Assembly: GCA_017607445.1 (NCBI GenBank)
Contig: JAEVHH010000006.1
Span: forward strand, 992,001-1,056,000
DNA length: 64,000 nucleotides
Origin: Histoplasma ohiense
Lineage: Eukaryota > Ascomycota > Eurotiomycetes > Onygenales > Ajellomycetaceae
Direction of reading: 5' to 3'
In this document: piece after piece, positions 38,074-49,586 of the stretch
Layout of the letters: every line of letters starts with the position of its first letter
Numbering within the stretch: position 1 is the stretch's first letter
Notes under the pieces: generated by a model
Databases searched by the model: none
What the model was told of the DNA's origin: nothing
What the model saw: only the letters and a program-made list of their open reading frames with translations
Position numbers and translations under genes: made by a program

Positions 38074-40542
38074 TCACATCCGCCACTCCTCAACTATATT
38101 CCCCGCACTAACTAACAAACTCGGCTTTCCTGTATTCCCCGCACCATTTGCCGCTGGCACCTCCTTCAGATTCTCAAAACGGAGACAGGTAATCGGGTCT
38201 TGATACTGGTAGTAGGTTATGGGTGTATCTGCGCGATTGGGATTAGGAACTTCGGCGACCACGTCCTGGTGTGCTTGTAGTTGGATGCGGCTTGATGGTA
38301 TTGACAGTAGCGTGTTTGGGGTGGATGATATGCAAGATGAATGGGAGGAAACTAGGGGTGGAGGCATGATAAGTTTGCCAGTGCTGAGGGAGAAAAGCTG
38401 GATCCTCTTGGAAGGAGAAGCTAAAGATACAATTAGTTGAAGATTCAATTGTTTTCTATTCTTAATTTTCTTCCTTTATTTTCCCCGGAGGGGTGTGCAA
38501 GGGCGAAGTAAGAAGGGAGTGGAAACTTACTACATGCGAGAAGACCGATTTCGGGGCTGATATCTAGCTCGTCATGGGATATGTGGTCGTTTTCGTATTC
38601 GTTGAATGAGATATAGGGCTTCGTCGAGGTGTGATTGGGTTTGTTGGGCCGAGGATGCCTTGCGATGCCGCTTGAGGCATAGCGGAGATCATACATGTGT
38701 AGCTATCATCGTTGGAAAAAGGGTGTGCATATTAGTGATGATGACCAAGGGGCAATAGAGAGAAGTTCTGATATTTTCAGGCATACATTTTTCTTCGCTC
38801 CTGCCACCACAATTCTCCACTCATCTACCTTCCGAATCTTGTATACACCGTGTGGATGCTGGAGTCTCGATACAGTATCCTGAGAACGCAGATCAAAGAA
38901 CTGGACCAGAGAGTTGTTCATCCCGGCGATGACCACTCGAGATGTCAGCCACTCCACAGACATGACATCAGCAGTATTCGGCAGCTTGACGTCTTTGGCT
39001 GCCCAGGTTGATTCGGTCCGAGTGATGAGTAACAGGTCACTCGAGTTGCTAACTACGAATATGCTATCCGTTAGGCTTGGGCACGCGGCGGAACACCTTA
39101 TCATTGAACCATTATAGTAAAATCTGGTTCCAGAAACTTTTGACGGAGATATTGTTAGTGTGATTCTAGGAGCAGGCTGGATGTTTTCAAATAATAGGAG
39201 TCGGGTGGCTTTGAGGTAGCCGAGATATTCTTACACAATGAATCAGACACAGGTATCCCATCCCATGGGTCTTCGAGTTTACAAGTTGAAATATGCACGG
39301 ATTCACTGTTTGGGCTGCTTGTTGAAAGACTGGATATGCTCTCTTAGCATCGGCCAATTGAAAGCATAGCGACATATATAGACACTCACAGAAGCCAGCC
39401 AGTTGGGCCTACAGTGAGCGATGTGACCTGTCAAACTCTTTAGAAAGATCGAAATCAAATTTTGCAATCGCACTTACCCAATCATGCCCAATCATTACCC
39501 GATTGCACTGTCTCTGATGCGATTTGTACTGCCAGGGCCGATTTTGTTTATTGGGGAGATAAGACCTAACAACGATGTCAGCATGGAGCAATGGTCAAAT
39601 GAAAAGCAGGGGGATTGGCAAGCTATACAGAAGATTAAAATTCCACGCCGTATTGACCGCTGGATTGAAAGTACGTCAAAATCAGTACCAATAACCGCCA
39701 TTGAACACTTGAAATACCCACCAACCAGGAGAGTCCCAGTCCAAGGGTCCCTGGCGAACCTCGCCACAGGAAATAGGACATCCAGGCTCGATACATCGAC
39801 TAAGCGATTCCTTGAATATAGCCTTGCACATACGGCTGCACAGTTTTCAGAAACAAAACTCCTCGACGTGAGTAGTGTGCCACACTCCCGCTGCAGCAAT
39901 TTGCCACCCAGCGGATAATGTAGCATGTTTGACCTTTTGATAGTCTCTGTCAACACTCGCCGGGAGTGATCTTCTATTCTCTTTCGTCTCTGATTGTTAA
40001 AATTAGCATAGCCGCCTCAAGTAGCAATCGACAAGTAGTTATAAAACACTGACCAGAGCGGTCTGCTGCCTTTGTTTTATGTCATCCCTAGAATACTTCG
40101 ATCCTAATGGTGCAGTGTGATTTGCTTGGATTTTGAAATACTTGTTCTTCTCCGCGTCTGGAGCGCATAGGCCGTTGAACAGTTAGTTTAAAGTGCAAAA
40201 TTGAAATTCCTTTGACTATATGGAGCTCTATGGAAATAAAGAAAATCAAACATATTCGATGATCCTTTGGCAATCACGCCACCATAGAGTTCATATGCAC
40301 ATTTCAATTCGCAGTTTCTCAAACATGGAGTAAATGGACTCCCGACAACAGACAATAACCATTCACCTACTCAAAAAGGGGGAACAGAACGCCCCATGGT
40401 GCACAAAGCCAGCGCAGTAGACAAGCTCAAAAATATTGTTCTTGAACGAAGGTGACATCTCATTACGATTTGAAACCGTAGGTATGATGCATTCACACGT
40501 ACCATAGTAGTACCCTGGGATGTCCCGCGGGACCGAATCCAT
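38074..40542 (-). CDS. DCAF4/WDR21-like WD40 protein
   Basis: Nine exons give about 513 residues: 40542-40503, 40157-40054, 39989-39709, 39565-39478, 39427-39390, 39329-39237, 39165-38787, 38702-38531 and 38420-38074. All phases close. The protein starts MDSVPRDIPGYYYDAEKNKY followed by FKIQANHTAPLGSKYS, the signature N-terminal motif of DDB1- and CUL4-associated factor 4 (IPGFYxDxExxKYFKI). Later blades include SVEWLTSRVVIAGMNNSLVQFFDLRS, read here as a WD-like repeat with a DxR-type end, and PSKRIQLFSLSTGK. In the family it is a substrate receptor of CUL4-DDB1 ubiquitin ligases; that role here is inferred. Human DCAF4 is of similar length. The first exon is 40 bases and the fifth 38. The exon 3 donor (GTGTTC) and exon 6 donor (GTGTAA) are non-standard picks fixed by phase. 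Confidence 0.8.
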
Positions 40543-40851
40543 GTTGAATAGTACGCTATGTCTTCACCCAGCGCTATGAGTTCAAATTTGTGAACGGGCC
40601 TGATATATATCACCACGGGGTAATTATACTTTATATGCTTTACAAGATAATCTCCCCGTGATGGAGAGCAAGCCCTGAAATGGCGACGGCCGAGCGACCC
40701 TCGGCAGCATATGAGATAGCTCTGCTTGAATAATTTGCAACACGATAAGACATTGTCGTTCGTTGGCATCATCCTTTTCGGTTGGCGGCTGATGAGGCTG
40801 AGAAGCTTATATCAGCTAGCTATTTTCACGTGATTTATTTCGTGGTTTTGC

Positions 40852-41595
40852 ATGGATGAAAATAACAAGCTTTGTAGTTTGTTTCCAATCAACGAGACGG
40901 ATGTCATAACACGGCGTTGTCAAAGCTACAAGAGCCTCCAAAGTGATTTGGAATACGATCTTTATGAATATCTCTCAGAGGATGAACGTTGGGGCATGGA
41001 GTGGCAAGCCTTTGCCAGAAGCTACATTGACTACCTGTGCTTCATCGTTGTGCGAGAGACGACCTGTGAATGGATAAAAAATATCTTGCTGCTTGAAGGG
41101 CTACCCACCTTAATGATTGATCCTTCTGGTGTAGTTGTAAAAACATGTTTTTACACGAACTCCCAGGAACCATAGGGGCGTTGGAACTGGTGTTAAGAGA
41201 AATGTGCGGCCGAGCGTACATGCACCCGATGGTTGCACCGCTCCTGCTTGAGCCAAACAACCCTGAAAGTTTTCGGAATCCAGGATCCAAGTATGGAGCA
41301 GAGCCGTACCTTCAACCTGGAGACATTCCAAACCGCCCAAACGACCAAGGGTCGGCTCCATCTGGCCCATCATATGCACATGAGTTGGGCAGGCGTTCCT
41401 TGGCAACCTGGGATTCAAGCCAGCTCTTGTGGTCAACGACTATGTGGTGCCTTGGGAACAGTCAACCTCCGCCACCAACTTGACAACAAAGAGCTGCAAA
41501 AAGCCTTTGAACTGGCAGGGAGCCATGTTCTATCTGGAGATTTAGCCACGTGGAAAATGGGCTGCGTCTCTTCAGACACGATCCTACGGGCTTGA
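40852..41595 (+). pseudogene. decayed protein-coding gene, unknown family
   Basis: Coding-like sequence runs through three frame segments. The first, from 40852, reads LQSDLEYDLYEYLSEDERWG and MEWQAFARSYIDYLCF. The second, from about 41150 in another frame, reads AYMHPMVAPLLLEPNNPES then FRNPGSKYGAEPYLQP. The third, back in the first frame from about 41370, reads LDNKELQKAFELAGSHVLSG and stops at 41595. The fragments read like one protein interrupted by frameshifts, though unrecognised introns could explain one of the jumps. I do not recognise the family. Followed downstream by more broken coding-like pieces to 43.8 kb. Confidence 0.4.
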
Positions 41596-44150
41596 TCAAA
41601 TGATTCTCCATGTCCACAACCGCGGGAACACCAAATTTATCTTGAACACGCCGGAAGAGCCTTCAAGTCGAACAACTTCAGACAGCCTCAGTGCTATTTA
41701 CCTTTCTAAATTTTCCTAGACTTCGCGAAGCTGAGAGCTCTTCAAACTCAATTTTGTTCCCGCCATTAATTTGGCTTTGCGCTGGCTCCTGGCATGCAAG
41801 CAGCCCAGGTGAAGATAATATTCACAAAAAATGCACACCGAATTGGACATTCCATGTGCTGAAGAATCGGCTGTCAATTCTTGGCAACCGTTTCCGCCAG
41901 GCGGACCAGTTAAATTCTGTTGATTGGTGCCAGATGTCAGATTCTCCCAACAGGATGGACGCTACAAGCCCTGCAAAACATGATAGCACTCCTGGCAGAG
42001 GATAACATGTCAGCCTAACCATTCAAATGAAAAACGCTCCCCTGGCTTTGTTCATTGGCTGTTTCGATTGTGTTTTGGCTTGGTTGTCGAAAGCCAGAAT
42101 TTCGAAGAGCCTTCTTTATTGTTCTGATACCCTCTCTCTCCGATTTTGCCTTGGACGGCAATCATCGAACGCCGGAAGCTAGCTCGTGCGCATGGACAGG
42201 GGGATACAATACATAAAGTCTCATCGATTTCACTGCCCAATTTCATTGACTTGTTGCCTCACATTTGTCAGGCATGAAGGAGCCTCGCCTTGCGAATTAA
42301 CCTTCCAGAGTTCGCGTTTCAAAGTTTCTTTTACTAGTGATGCCATCTTCTGGCATCAAGTTGATTGTGTCTGGCTCAGTGAGGAAGAATCTGAGTGGAC
42401 CGATGCTTCATCCAGCTACACTGCTATCAAATGGGCGGACAAAAGACATCCCGCGACCAACAGCCCGGCGCCTTTCAACAGCTTCTGGATAGCTTTGAAA
42501 ATCGTTTTTTGCTCATTTTTTGTCCTTTGGCGTTATTTATCTATCAAGATGAGTGTACCGACCACTTCATCATGCTGATAATGGTCAACGAGAGAAATCG
42601 TCCTGGTCAAAAACGGATCGCGCTGAAACAAGGTTAAGGTGATTGATATGTGTAGCCTTTTCAACCAGGCGCCCGTCAGCGATTAGGGAGCGAAATAGAA
42701 ATTATCAACTTCTGGCCAAGGGGATAGTCTACAGTTCTTCAGGAGTCCATGAAGGTGGTATGTTGATGAGGAGGGCCGCTGCCAATCTACCTACCACTGC
42801 CAACCTATCTACCACCATGCGAAGGGATGAAATTTTTCTCCAGCATACTCATGCCTGCTCTTTTCTTAGTCGTTTTTCGTGTCGCATGATGCCCCGAAGA
42901 TACGAAGAATTTATTCTGTATGTTCGTTTTGAAGCCGATCACAATTCAGACGCTCCAAGCTGATTGGAGTAAATATTGACTTTTTGCTGAACACTGTTGG
43001 CATTTAGGAGTTTCTTTCCTACAAGAGACTAACACCATTTTAGCGTCTCCTTGCGCCCACTCTTGAATCTCCCGATCTGCTGGATTCGATTCTCGTATTT
43101 TCACCATAGCGCCACACAAAATCCGCACTGCAGCTCGCTCTCCAAGCCGTTTCTCCATCATCATGATGATTGTTTGGAACCCTTTTGGCCGCAGTGGTGT
43201 TCGGATTTCTCTGGAGCTCCCGATTCCAAGAAATTCCGCCTCATGTTTGATCAAACGCAACTTGTTAGGTGGGCTAATTTCATTGTCCGCCAAGCCCTTG
43301 AACTACAGAGTAATTCAAATTATGCCATATCTCTCTCACAAAAACCAATGAAGAATAATATATTCAAGGGTTTGAGATGAGGCTCCAGCCAATTTCTTCA
43401 TGCAAGCCTTTTCAAGCCACGGAAAGCCGAATTGCAGCAGAGCTTCAGACCCACCTGCAGTTGATTCGAAAATTGGATCTCGTAAACAACCATGTCGATC
43501 CTCAGGATCCACCGTGTAAGGATTTTGACACTCGCTCGAGTCGCTCCTCTCGCCTCGGCCAGCGGGCTCTAGCTCGAAAGAGGCAGAGAAGCTCCAATCA
43601 GCAAAGACGGTATAGCATGCCAGCCCACTGCTCTACCCCTGGAGCCTCAGAGTTGCCATGCCAAGGCCCCAAAGATGAGGAAGGCTCCCAGCTGCTTGCG
43701 GCTCCGCCTGAGCACTTTGTGAAACGTCCCCAGTGGTCGGGGCCTAGCACTCATTTTTTCAGCTAAATTAAGAACAATTCATGGGCAAAGCCGCCAGCCC
43801 GCAGACTTGTTTTTGCACTCCAAAGATAGAAAAAATCGCTTATTTTTTCCAGCCAGATTTCACATGCCAGAAATCAATAGCGGCAGGCTGTATGGGCGTT
43901 TGGATTCAAGTCAACCAACGGCGATGGGGTTGCGACGAACGAAAAAGAAGTAACTAATTGCGTTGGTCAATTTTGATACGAAGACGGAGTCCAGGAATAA
44001 AAATATTATATATCCACCAATTCTCCCTTCTCAGCCCCGTTTTCCAATCATACCGCATTCCCTTCTGAACTTGCAACAAACAACCAATCATAAAATTAAA
44101 CCTCCTCTCCCCATTTCTACCATCAATTCTAAAGTAGTAGCACCACCACA
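41596..44150. other. region of broken coding-like fragments
   Basis: Short open stretches with protein-like composition alternate between frames: for example VDCVWLSEEESEWTDASS at about 42362-42415, then a different frame FENRFLLIFCPLALFIYQDE at about 42495-42555. At about 43196-43290 the plus strand reads QWCSDFSGAPDSKKFRLMF. Stops interrupt all of them. The fragments may continue the decayed locus at 40852-41595, or be a mobile-element relic; no terminal repeats or known transposase/reverse-transcriptase motifs were seen by eye. The last 200 bases are the promoter of the GPI-anchored protein gene. Confidence 0.35.
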
Positions 44151-44618
44151 ATGTCTCCCGTCACCATGAAGGCGTGGCCACTGGTCGCGACCCTCCTCGT
44201 CCTGCTATTCGGCCTCGTCGCCTCCGCAACCCAAAACAACGCCGGCGACCTGATTGCGATCACTTCAGTTGAGCGGCGCGCGGGGGGCCTTGAAATCCGC
44301 ACTCCCAAAGGCGGCAAGGGAGGCGGAGGTGGCACGTCCGGCGGCGGCGACGATGATGGTGATGATGATGATGATGATGACGATGGTAACGATGGACCTA
44401 GCAACCAAGACTTCCAGACCTGCCCGAACGGCGGCACAACCTGCAGCGAATGCTTCGGCAGCGGTTACATTTCCTGCATCACCCCGTCGAATGTCTGCTA
44501 CAACCCTTCGACCCAAACACGCAGCAAGGTCTGCGTCGCACAAGGAAACTCCGGCTCAACACAACTTGCTGGCTCCCTCGGCCTCAGCGCGCTGGGATTG
44601 GCAATTGCGTTACTATAG
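44151..44618 (+). CDS. probable GPI-anchored secreted protein with Asp run
   Basis: A single-exon frame of 155 residues. It starts MSPVTMKAWPLVATLLVLLF with a signal peptide to about residue 26 (second Met at residue 6 is an alternative start). Then come a Gly/Lys-rich stretch, an unbroken run of Asp residues encoded by a GAT/GAC microsatellite, a compact Cys-rich part (TCPNGGTTCSECFGSGYISC and two further Cys) and a hydrophobic C-terminus (GSLGLSALGLAIALL) after small residues (GNSGS) that suit a GPI attachment site. This architecture is typical of small cell-wall or plasma-membrane GPI proteins of Eurotiomycetes. No catalytic domain is seen and function is unknown. The acidic run is likely length-polymorphic. 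Confidence 0.8.
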   Translation: MSPVTMKAWPLVATLLVLLFGLVASATQNNAGDLIAITSVERRAGGLEIRTPKGGKGGGGGTSGGGDDDGDDDDDDDDGNDGPSNQDFQTCPNGGTTCSECFGSGYISCITPSNVCYNPSTQTRSKVCVAQGNSGSTQLAGSLGLSALGLAIALL

Positions 44619-45132
44619 GCTGGGTCGACCGGGCTATCTTCCGTTGGATATTTGGGAGGGATGGGATTTTCCGTAATAACCACCGTTTTCTTTTTCCGCA
44701 TCGCATTACATCGCCTCGCTGAAGAATGTGAGGAGCAATTGAAGAGAAGACGACGCGATGCGACGCCAACCACTTAAGAGTTATTCCTCGCCTCGTGTTT
44801 CGAAATCGATTTACTGTCAATGAAATATACCCTAGCGCGTCGCACCTCGCTCTTCTCCCAACGCTGTCCGTGCTCCCTAAACTCGCAGCATTCATATGTT
44901 GTGATGTCTCCCTGATGATATATATATATATATATATATATACACCCTTCTTCAGTCAGAATATCCTCCACCACCACACAAACGAACAACGCCGAAGCCC
45001 TTCAGAGCCCCATCCCGGTTTTCTTTTTTTTTTTTTTGGTTTTTTAGTTCCTATTTTTAAAATGGCCTTAATTCAGCTCTAATACCTGCCGTCATTTTAT
45101 TCTTTGTTTCTTGTTTTAGCCGGATTCCCCCT

Positions 45133-45133
<1 letters not shown>

Positions 45134-45172
<39 letters not shown>
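45134..45172 (+). repeat. T39 homopolymer
   Basis: Thirty-nine consecutive T residues in a convergent spacer, about 515 bases past the GPI gene stop. Length is unreliable in raw assemblies. Confidence 0.9.
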
Positions 45173-45173
<1 letters not shown>

Positions 45174-45601
45174 AACCTTAGCGACTGGATTTCGAAATGT
45201 TAAATGTACACACACACACACACTCACCCCTCTGCCCCCCTTCCCTACGTTCTTCACTCTGAGAACTCGAGTTTCAGGAAAAAGGGTAGCGCGGCTGGGC
45301 GCACGAAGAAGATTCTCAGATATATCTATCCCACATATCCTATCCACCATGAAATCATCCATCTCTATCTATCTCTATTTTATTCAACGCGGAACGATAC
45401 CATACCTACCACCATACAAATTTGCTTTACCTTGCTCTAACGTCAACAGATAGAAAATGAAATATATACATGATATACATTCCCATTCCCCCTCTCTCCC
45501 ATGATTGTCAATCAAAGAGAATTTTTTGCTGGAATAAAACGTCGCTCTCGTTTATTTCCATAATCAGGGAGGGGTGGTGCTTTGCTCCTTTGCTCCTTTG
45601 C

Positions 45602-45636
45602 TTCCCTTTCCCTTTCCCTTTCCCTTTCCCTTTCCC
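45602..45636 (+). repeat. (TTCCCT)n hexamer array
   Basis: About six tandem copies of a TTCCCT/CCCTTT hexamer with no interruption. It differs from the fungal telomere unit (CCCTAA), and its position inside gene-bearing DNA argues against a telomeric origin. Confidence 0.85.
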
Positions 45637-45846
45637 CCACTCTGACTCGATTCAATAATATTCGGTCTTGCGTTCGGCGATGGCCATGGAACACACTCAC
45701 TTACCAGCGCCGATTCGACATTTACCCTATTCTTATTGCTTTTTATTAAGGCAGTGGGAGAGAGGAGAGAAGAGGGTGTTTCGATTTCCTTACCGCCTTT
45801 CGTAGCATTTAGTATTTTGGTGTTTCTGTGTGTGCGCCGCAAGCGA

Positions 45847-45849
<3 letters not shown>

Positions 45850-45888
<39 letters not shown>
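45850..45888 (+). repeat. (AT)n microsatellite
   Basis: An uninterrupted AT dinucleotide tract of about 39 bases. Confidence 0.9.
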
Positions 45889-45891
<3 letters not shown>

Positions 45892-46372
45892 TTATTGCCA
45901 TTGCGCGGACGGAATGTAGTTATTTGTATATATACATGTACAGTACATACAGTACATCATACATGAACATATAAACATAAACAAGCCCTTATATATATAT
46001 CTAGCCTGTATCCTGTATAAGTAAGTAGACGTGCGCGGAACCCCGGTAACAGAGTAAGAAGAGGGGATGGATTCACAAATAAATTGGAGCGCAGAACGCA
46101 AGAAAACGACAAAATAAGCCGGAGGTGGGAGAAGGGGAGAGGGGGGTGGTTGGAGCGGGAAACTCAAAAGTTTGATGAAGGGAACGGAACGGGGAACCGA
46201 ACAAGAAAGAACAAACAAGGAAAATAAAAAAAAAAAAAAAAAAATCTACAAGAGTAATTGAAAACGGAATGGAATATTATTATTATAACTAGATAACTAC
46301 ATGTATAGAAGTAGAAGGATAGATAGACCCTCCATCAAACCATTCGCTTGCCCCCCTCCCCGCTCTCTCGTC

Positions 46373-49094
46373 CTACTTGCCCCCCGCATGCCTCGACTTC
46401 CGCAAGCACAGCCCAAACTCCGCAGCCCCAACCCCCTTATCATGGCCCAGCGTCCTCCGCAACCGATTCTCGTGCCGGCCATACGGCTCCCCCGCCTCCT
46501 CGCGGGCTAGATCGTTGATCCAGCGCCCGTGCGGCGCCACGGGCCTGCCCTTCGACAGCTCGCTGGCCAGATACAGCCAGGACAGCGCGTTGCCGACGGT
46601 GCTGACCTCGTCGCTGACGCTGTCGGCCGCCCAGCTGCTGAGGCGGTAGTACAGCTCGTCGTCCGTCCACAGGGCGAACAGGTGCTGCGCGACGGCGTCG
46701 GTGTCGCCGACCTCGACGAGGAAGCCGTTCTTGCCGTCCTGCACCTGCAGCGGGATGCCGCCGGCCAGCGTCGCGATGACCGGCTTCCCCTTGTGCAGCG
46801 CCTCGGAGACCTTGACTTCGAAGCCCTCGCGCGTGGAGAGCTGCAGCGCCACGCGCGCCTTGGAGAGGAGCGCGTTGAGGATCTGGTCGGACGGCGGGAT
46901 GTGCATGACGCAGATGGACGGCTTGAGGTGCGGGAGCTTGTCCTCGATGTGCTCGATGACGGCGTCGTAGATGGCCACACCGTCCGGGTCGTCAACAGAG
47001 CCGTGCCCGCAGACCAGCAGTTTCGGGGGCTTCTCGTCCTTGGGGCACTTTTCCGCGAAGAGGACGCGGAATTTCTCGTACGAGTCGAGGACGTCGAAGA
47101 TGCCCTTTGATGGGTCGAAGCGGGCGATTTGGACAATGTACTCATCTGCGCGCATGTGATTAGTCTGTTTAATTTTTTATTTTTATTTTTTTTTTTTTTT
47201 GCTCTCTGCTCTGGGCCATACCGTCAGGAAAATCTATGGTTGTCATGCCGATCTCGCGACACTTCGCATTGAAGATACGGCCATAATAGCCAACGTCAAA
47301 ATCGTCCATGGGCTTATTCAACCCATCGAGCCTGTGTGACATACATTCATCCCATGGAAGAAAGCGTAAGCAGGGCAAGCAGCATATACTGAAAAAAAAG
47401 GGGGGGGAGGGGAAGAATCAAAGAACGAAAGAAACGAAGCAAGAAGACAAAAACAACCCACCAATCCGTCGACGCCGGCAAATACCCCACCGTCTCCGGC
47501 GGCACCATATGCGGCACAAAGCTCGCGACAGGATGGCTGATGAACAGGTCCGCGCACTTGATGCTGTCCCAGAAATAATTCCACGCTTCCGCCTGCGGCG
47601 TCGTCGGGTCCGCAATCAGATCGCTGCGCATCTGGATGTGGCTGCGGTAGATGACGGGCCGTAGGGGCGTCACTTCCTTGATCAGGGGAATCAGGCCGGG
47701 CATCTGCGGGTCGTCGATGACGATGATGTCCGCGCCGCCCTCGGGAGGGGCGCACAGCGGCCCGCCCTTGCCGAGCCAGTAGCGTTTGGCGTTGCCGACT
47801 ATCCAGTCTGTGAGTGCGGCCTTGTTTTCCTCTGTGAGGCGCTCGTCGGGCTTGGAGACGCCCTGGAAGATGTTGTGGTTTGTCTTTGTGATGCGGAAGA
47901 CGGCCGGGCGCGGACGGGGGACGTACCTAGGAGAAATGGGCCATCGGATCAGCGATCCATGAAGAGATACTATAGATATATATATACATATAAACTGACC
48001 ACTTGAAATCCACCCCCAGCGCTTCCGCAAATCGCACCAAGGCATGCCTCATCAGCGCGACACCACCGCCCTGCGGCGTGGCGCTGAAAAACGCAACCTT
48101 GACCTTGCGCTTCTTCAGGTCCTCCGCGTACCTCAGCACCGAGTTCCACGTCCGCGAGCCAACCGTCAGCTCATAATCCGGCAGCGTCGCCAGCACAGCA
48201 TGGAAGCCACAATCAACCTCCACACACCCGCGATACCCCACCTGCAGTAGCGGCGCCTTGTTGGGCCCGAAGAAGCTATTATGTATTCATTAGCTTCTAG
48301 TGGAGCGTGAAAAGCAAAAATCGACTCATATAGACAGGAGAACCAATCCCCCGAGAGACAAGAGAGAAACGAATGCAGCAAAAAAAACAATAGAAATAAA
48401 GAAATAAAGAACATACGTAATACACTTCCGCGCCACAGACTCCGCCTGCTCATCCAGCGTCTTCGTATCCCAGTACTCGCGATTAATCCAGCCGACGCTG
48501 TGGACGCCCTTGCCGTGCAGGACGAGGGGCACGATGTCGAGCTCGCGCCACAGACGCGGACACAGGTGCGGACAGCGCTCGGCCAGCTCGCGCGGCAGGG
48601 CCATGCCGACGAACTTCTCCAGGTGCTCGTGCTCGTAGCGGCGCAGCTCGAGGAGGACGAAGTCGGTGATGACGTCTGCGGAGGGGTGGGCGCGCTCGTC
48701 GATAGGGAAGCGGTGCTCGGAGAAGTCGAGGAAGTACGTCGTGTCGCGGACTGCAAGGGAGATGATGACTTCGTTGTTGTTGTTGTTGGAGCAGACGGAG
48801 ATGCCGCCGTAGATTGTCTGGGTTGTTTTGTTTGTTAGTGCGAAGCAATGACATATGGATCTAGATAGATATAGATATACACACCTCCGACGGCGGCCCG
48901 GTCCACGACTTCTTCGCAACCCGGTCCTGCAGGTCGCGCTTCTGATACACAGAGGTGCGCCGCTGGAAACGGCGGTCCTGGAACGCAGAGATGATCATAT
49001 CGACATACGGCTTCAGGCGCGGCGTGTGGTGCTCGTTGCCGCGGTGGCGCTCTGGCAGCGACTCGGCTTCGGTGATGTGCTTCTTTAGGAACAT
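46373..49094 (-). CDS. trehalose synthase-type GT4 glycosyltransferase (CCG-9 family)
   Basis: Six exons, 49094-48885, 48817-48417, 48275-48000, 47926-47462, 47331-47222 and 47145-46373, encode about 744 residues, phases closing. It starts MFLKKHITEAESLPERHRGN. The N-lobe includes NKAPLLQVGYRGCVEVDCGF and FFSATPQGGGVALMRHALVR; the second lobe includes DDPQMPGLIPLIKE and SHIQMRSDLI, then DEYIVQIARFDPSKGI, EGFEVKVSEALHKGKPVIA (the GT4 E-x7-E element) and GGIPLQVQDGKNGFLVE. These match fungal trehalose synthase/phosphorylase, Neurospora clock-controlled gene 9. The family makes or phosphorolyses trehalose from a sugar donor and glucose in the cytosol; the direction here is not set by sequence. 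Asn repeats (five in a row) come from an AAC/TTG microsatellite in exon 2. It is divergent from no close neighbour; PMA1 lies upstream in the same orientation. Confidence 0.9.
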
Positions 49095-49170
49095 GGTGGG
49101 CGGCGGGGGATTCTGAGATGAAGGGGTGAAGGGTACAGGGTGAAGGATGAGAGGCGATTTCCGATCGATC

Positions 49171-49181
49171 CGTATATATAA
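49171..49181 (-). promoter_or_regulatory. candidate TATA box of the trehalose synthase gene
   Basis: The minus strand reads TTATATATACGG about 80 bases upstream of the start codon, a reasonable TATA position for a short leader. A TA/GA-rich repeat follows further upstream at about 49207-49260. Assignment is by position and motif only. Confidence 0.4.
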
Positions 49182-49554
49182 TGGTTTCGGATGGATGTGT
49201 GTATACAAAGAGAGAGATATATATATAGAGAGAGATATATATATAAGAGATATATAGAGCTTCTCCTCGCAAGCCGGACAAGCTCAAAAACGGGAAAAAC
49301 GGGGAAACCGACGTCATACATATTCGAAGACGCCAGCGCCAACGGCAACGCCAAACCTAGCTCGAAAAGCTTGCTCCAAAAGCTTAGCCAGCGCATCTAT
49401 ATATATACATATATATATATATATATACACTTGCATCGGGGGGCGGCATAACAGGCACAAACTAACGAACGAACGAACTCACCCAACCTATACAGACGAC
49501 ACCATCAACTAAACACACAGCACACGATATCAATCAACCCGCGCGCACTCCCAT

Positions 49555-49586
<32 letters not shown>

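Larger units (their letters stand above)
44619..46372. other. convergent intergenic region rich in simple repeats
   Basis: No coding sequence. It holds (AT)n at about 44920-44942, T-rich tracts at 45017-45035 and 45134-45172, a (CA)n near 45208-45222, a TTCCCT hexamer array at about 45602-45636, (AT)n at about 45850-45888 and an A run at about 46227-46244. A GTACAGTACATACAGTACAT cluster is near 45938-45957. This is the 3' side of both the GPI gene and the trehalose synthase gene. Confidence 0.6.

Noticed and set aside
46529..47110. 193-codon plus-strand frame and a 212-codon Ser/Arg-rich minus-strand frame over the trehalose synthase gene
   Set aside because: Both are shadow frames of a GC-rich coding exon; the conserved GT4 frame explains the region.
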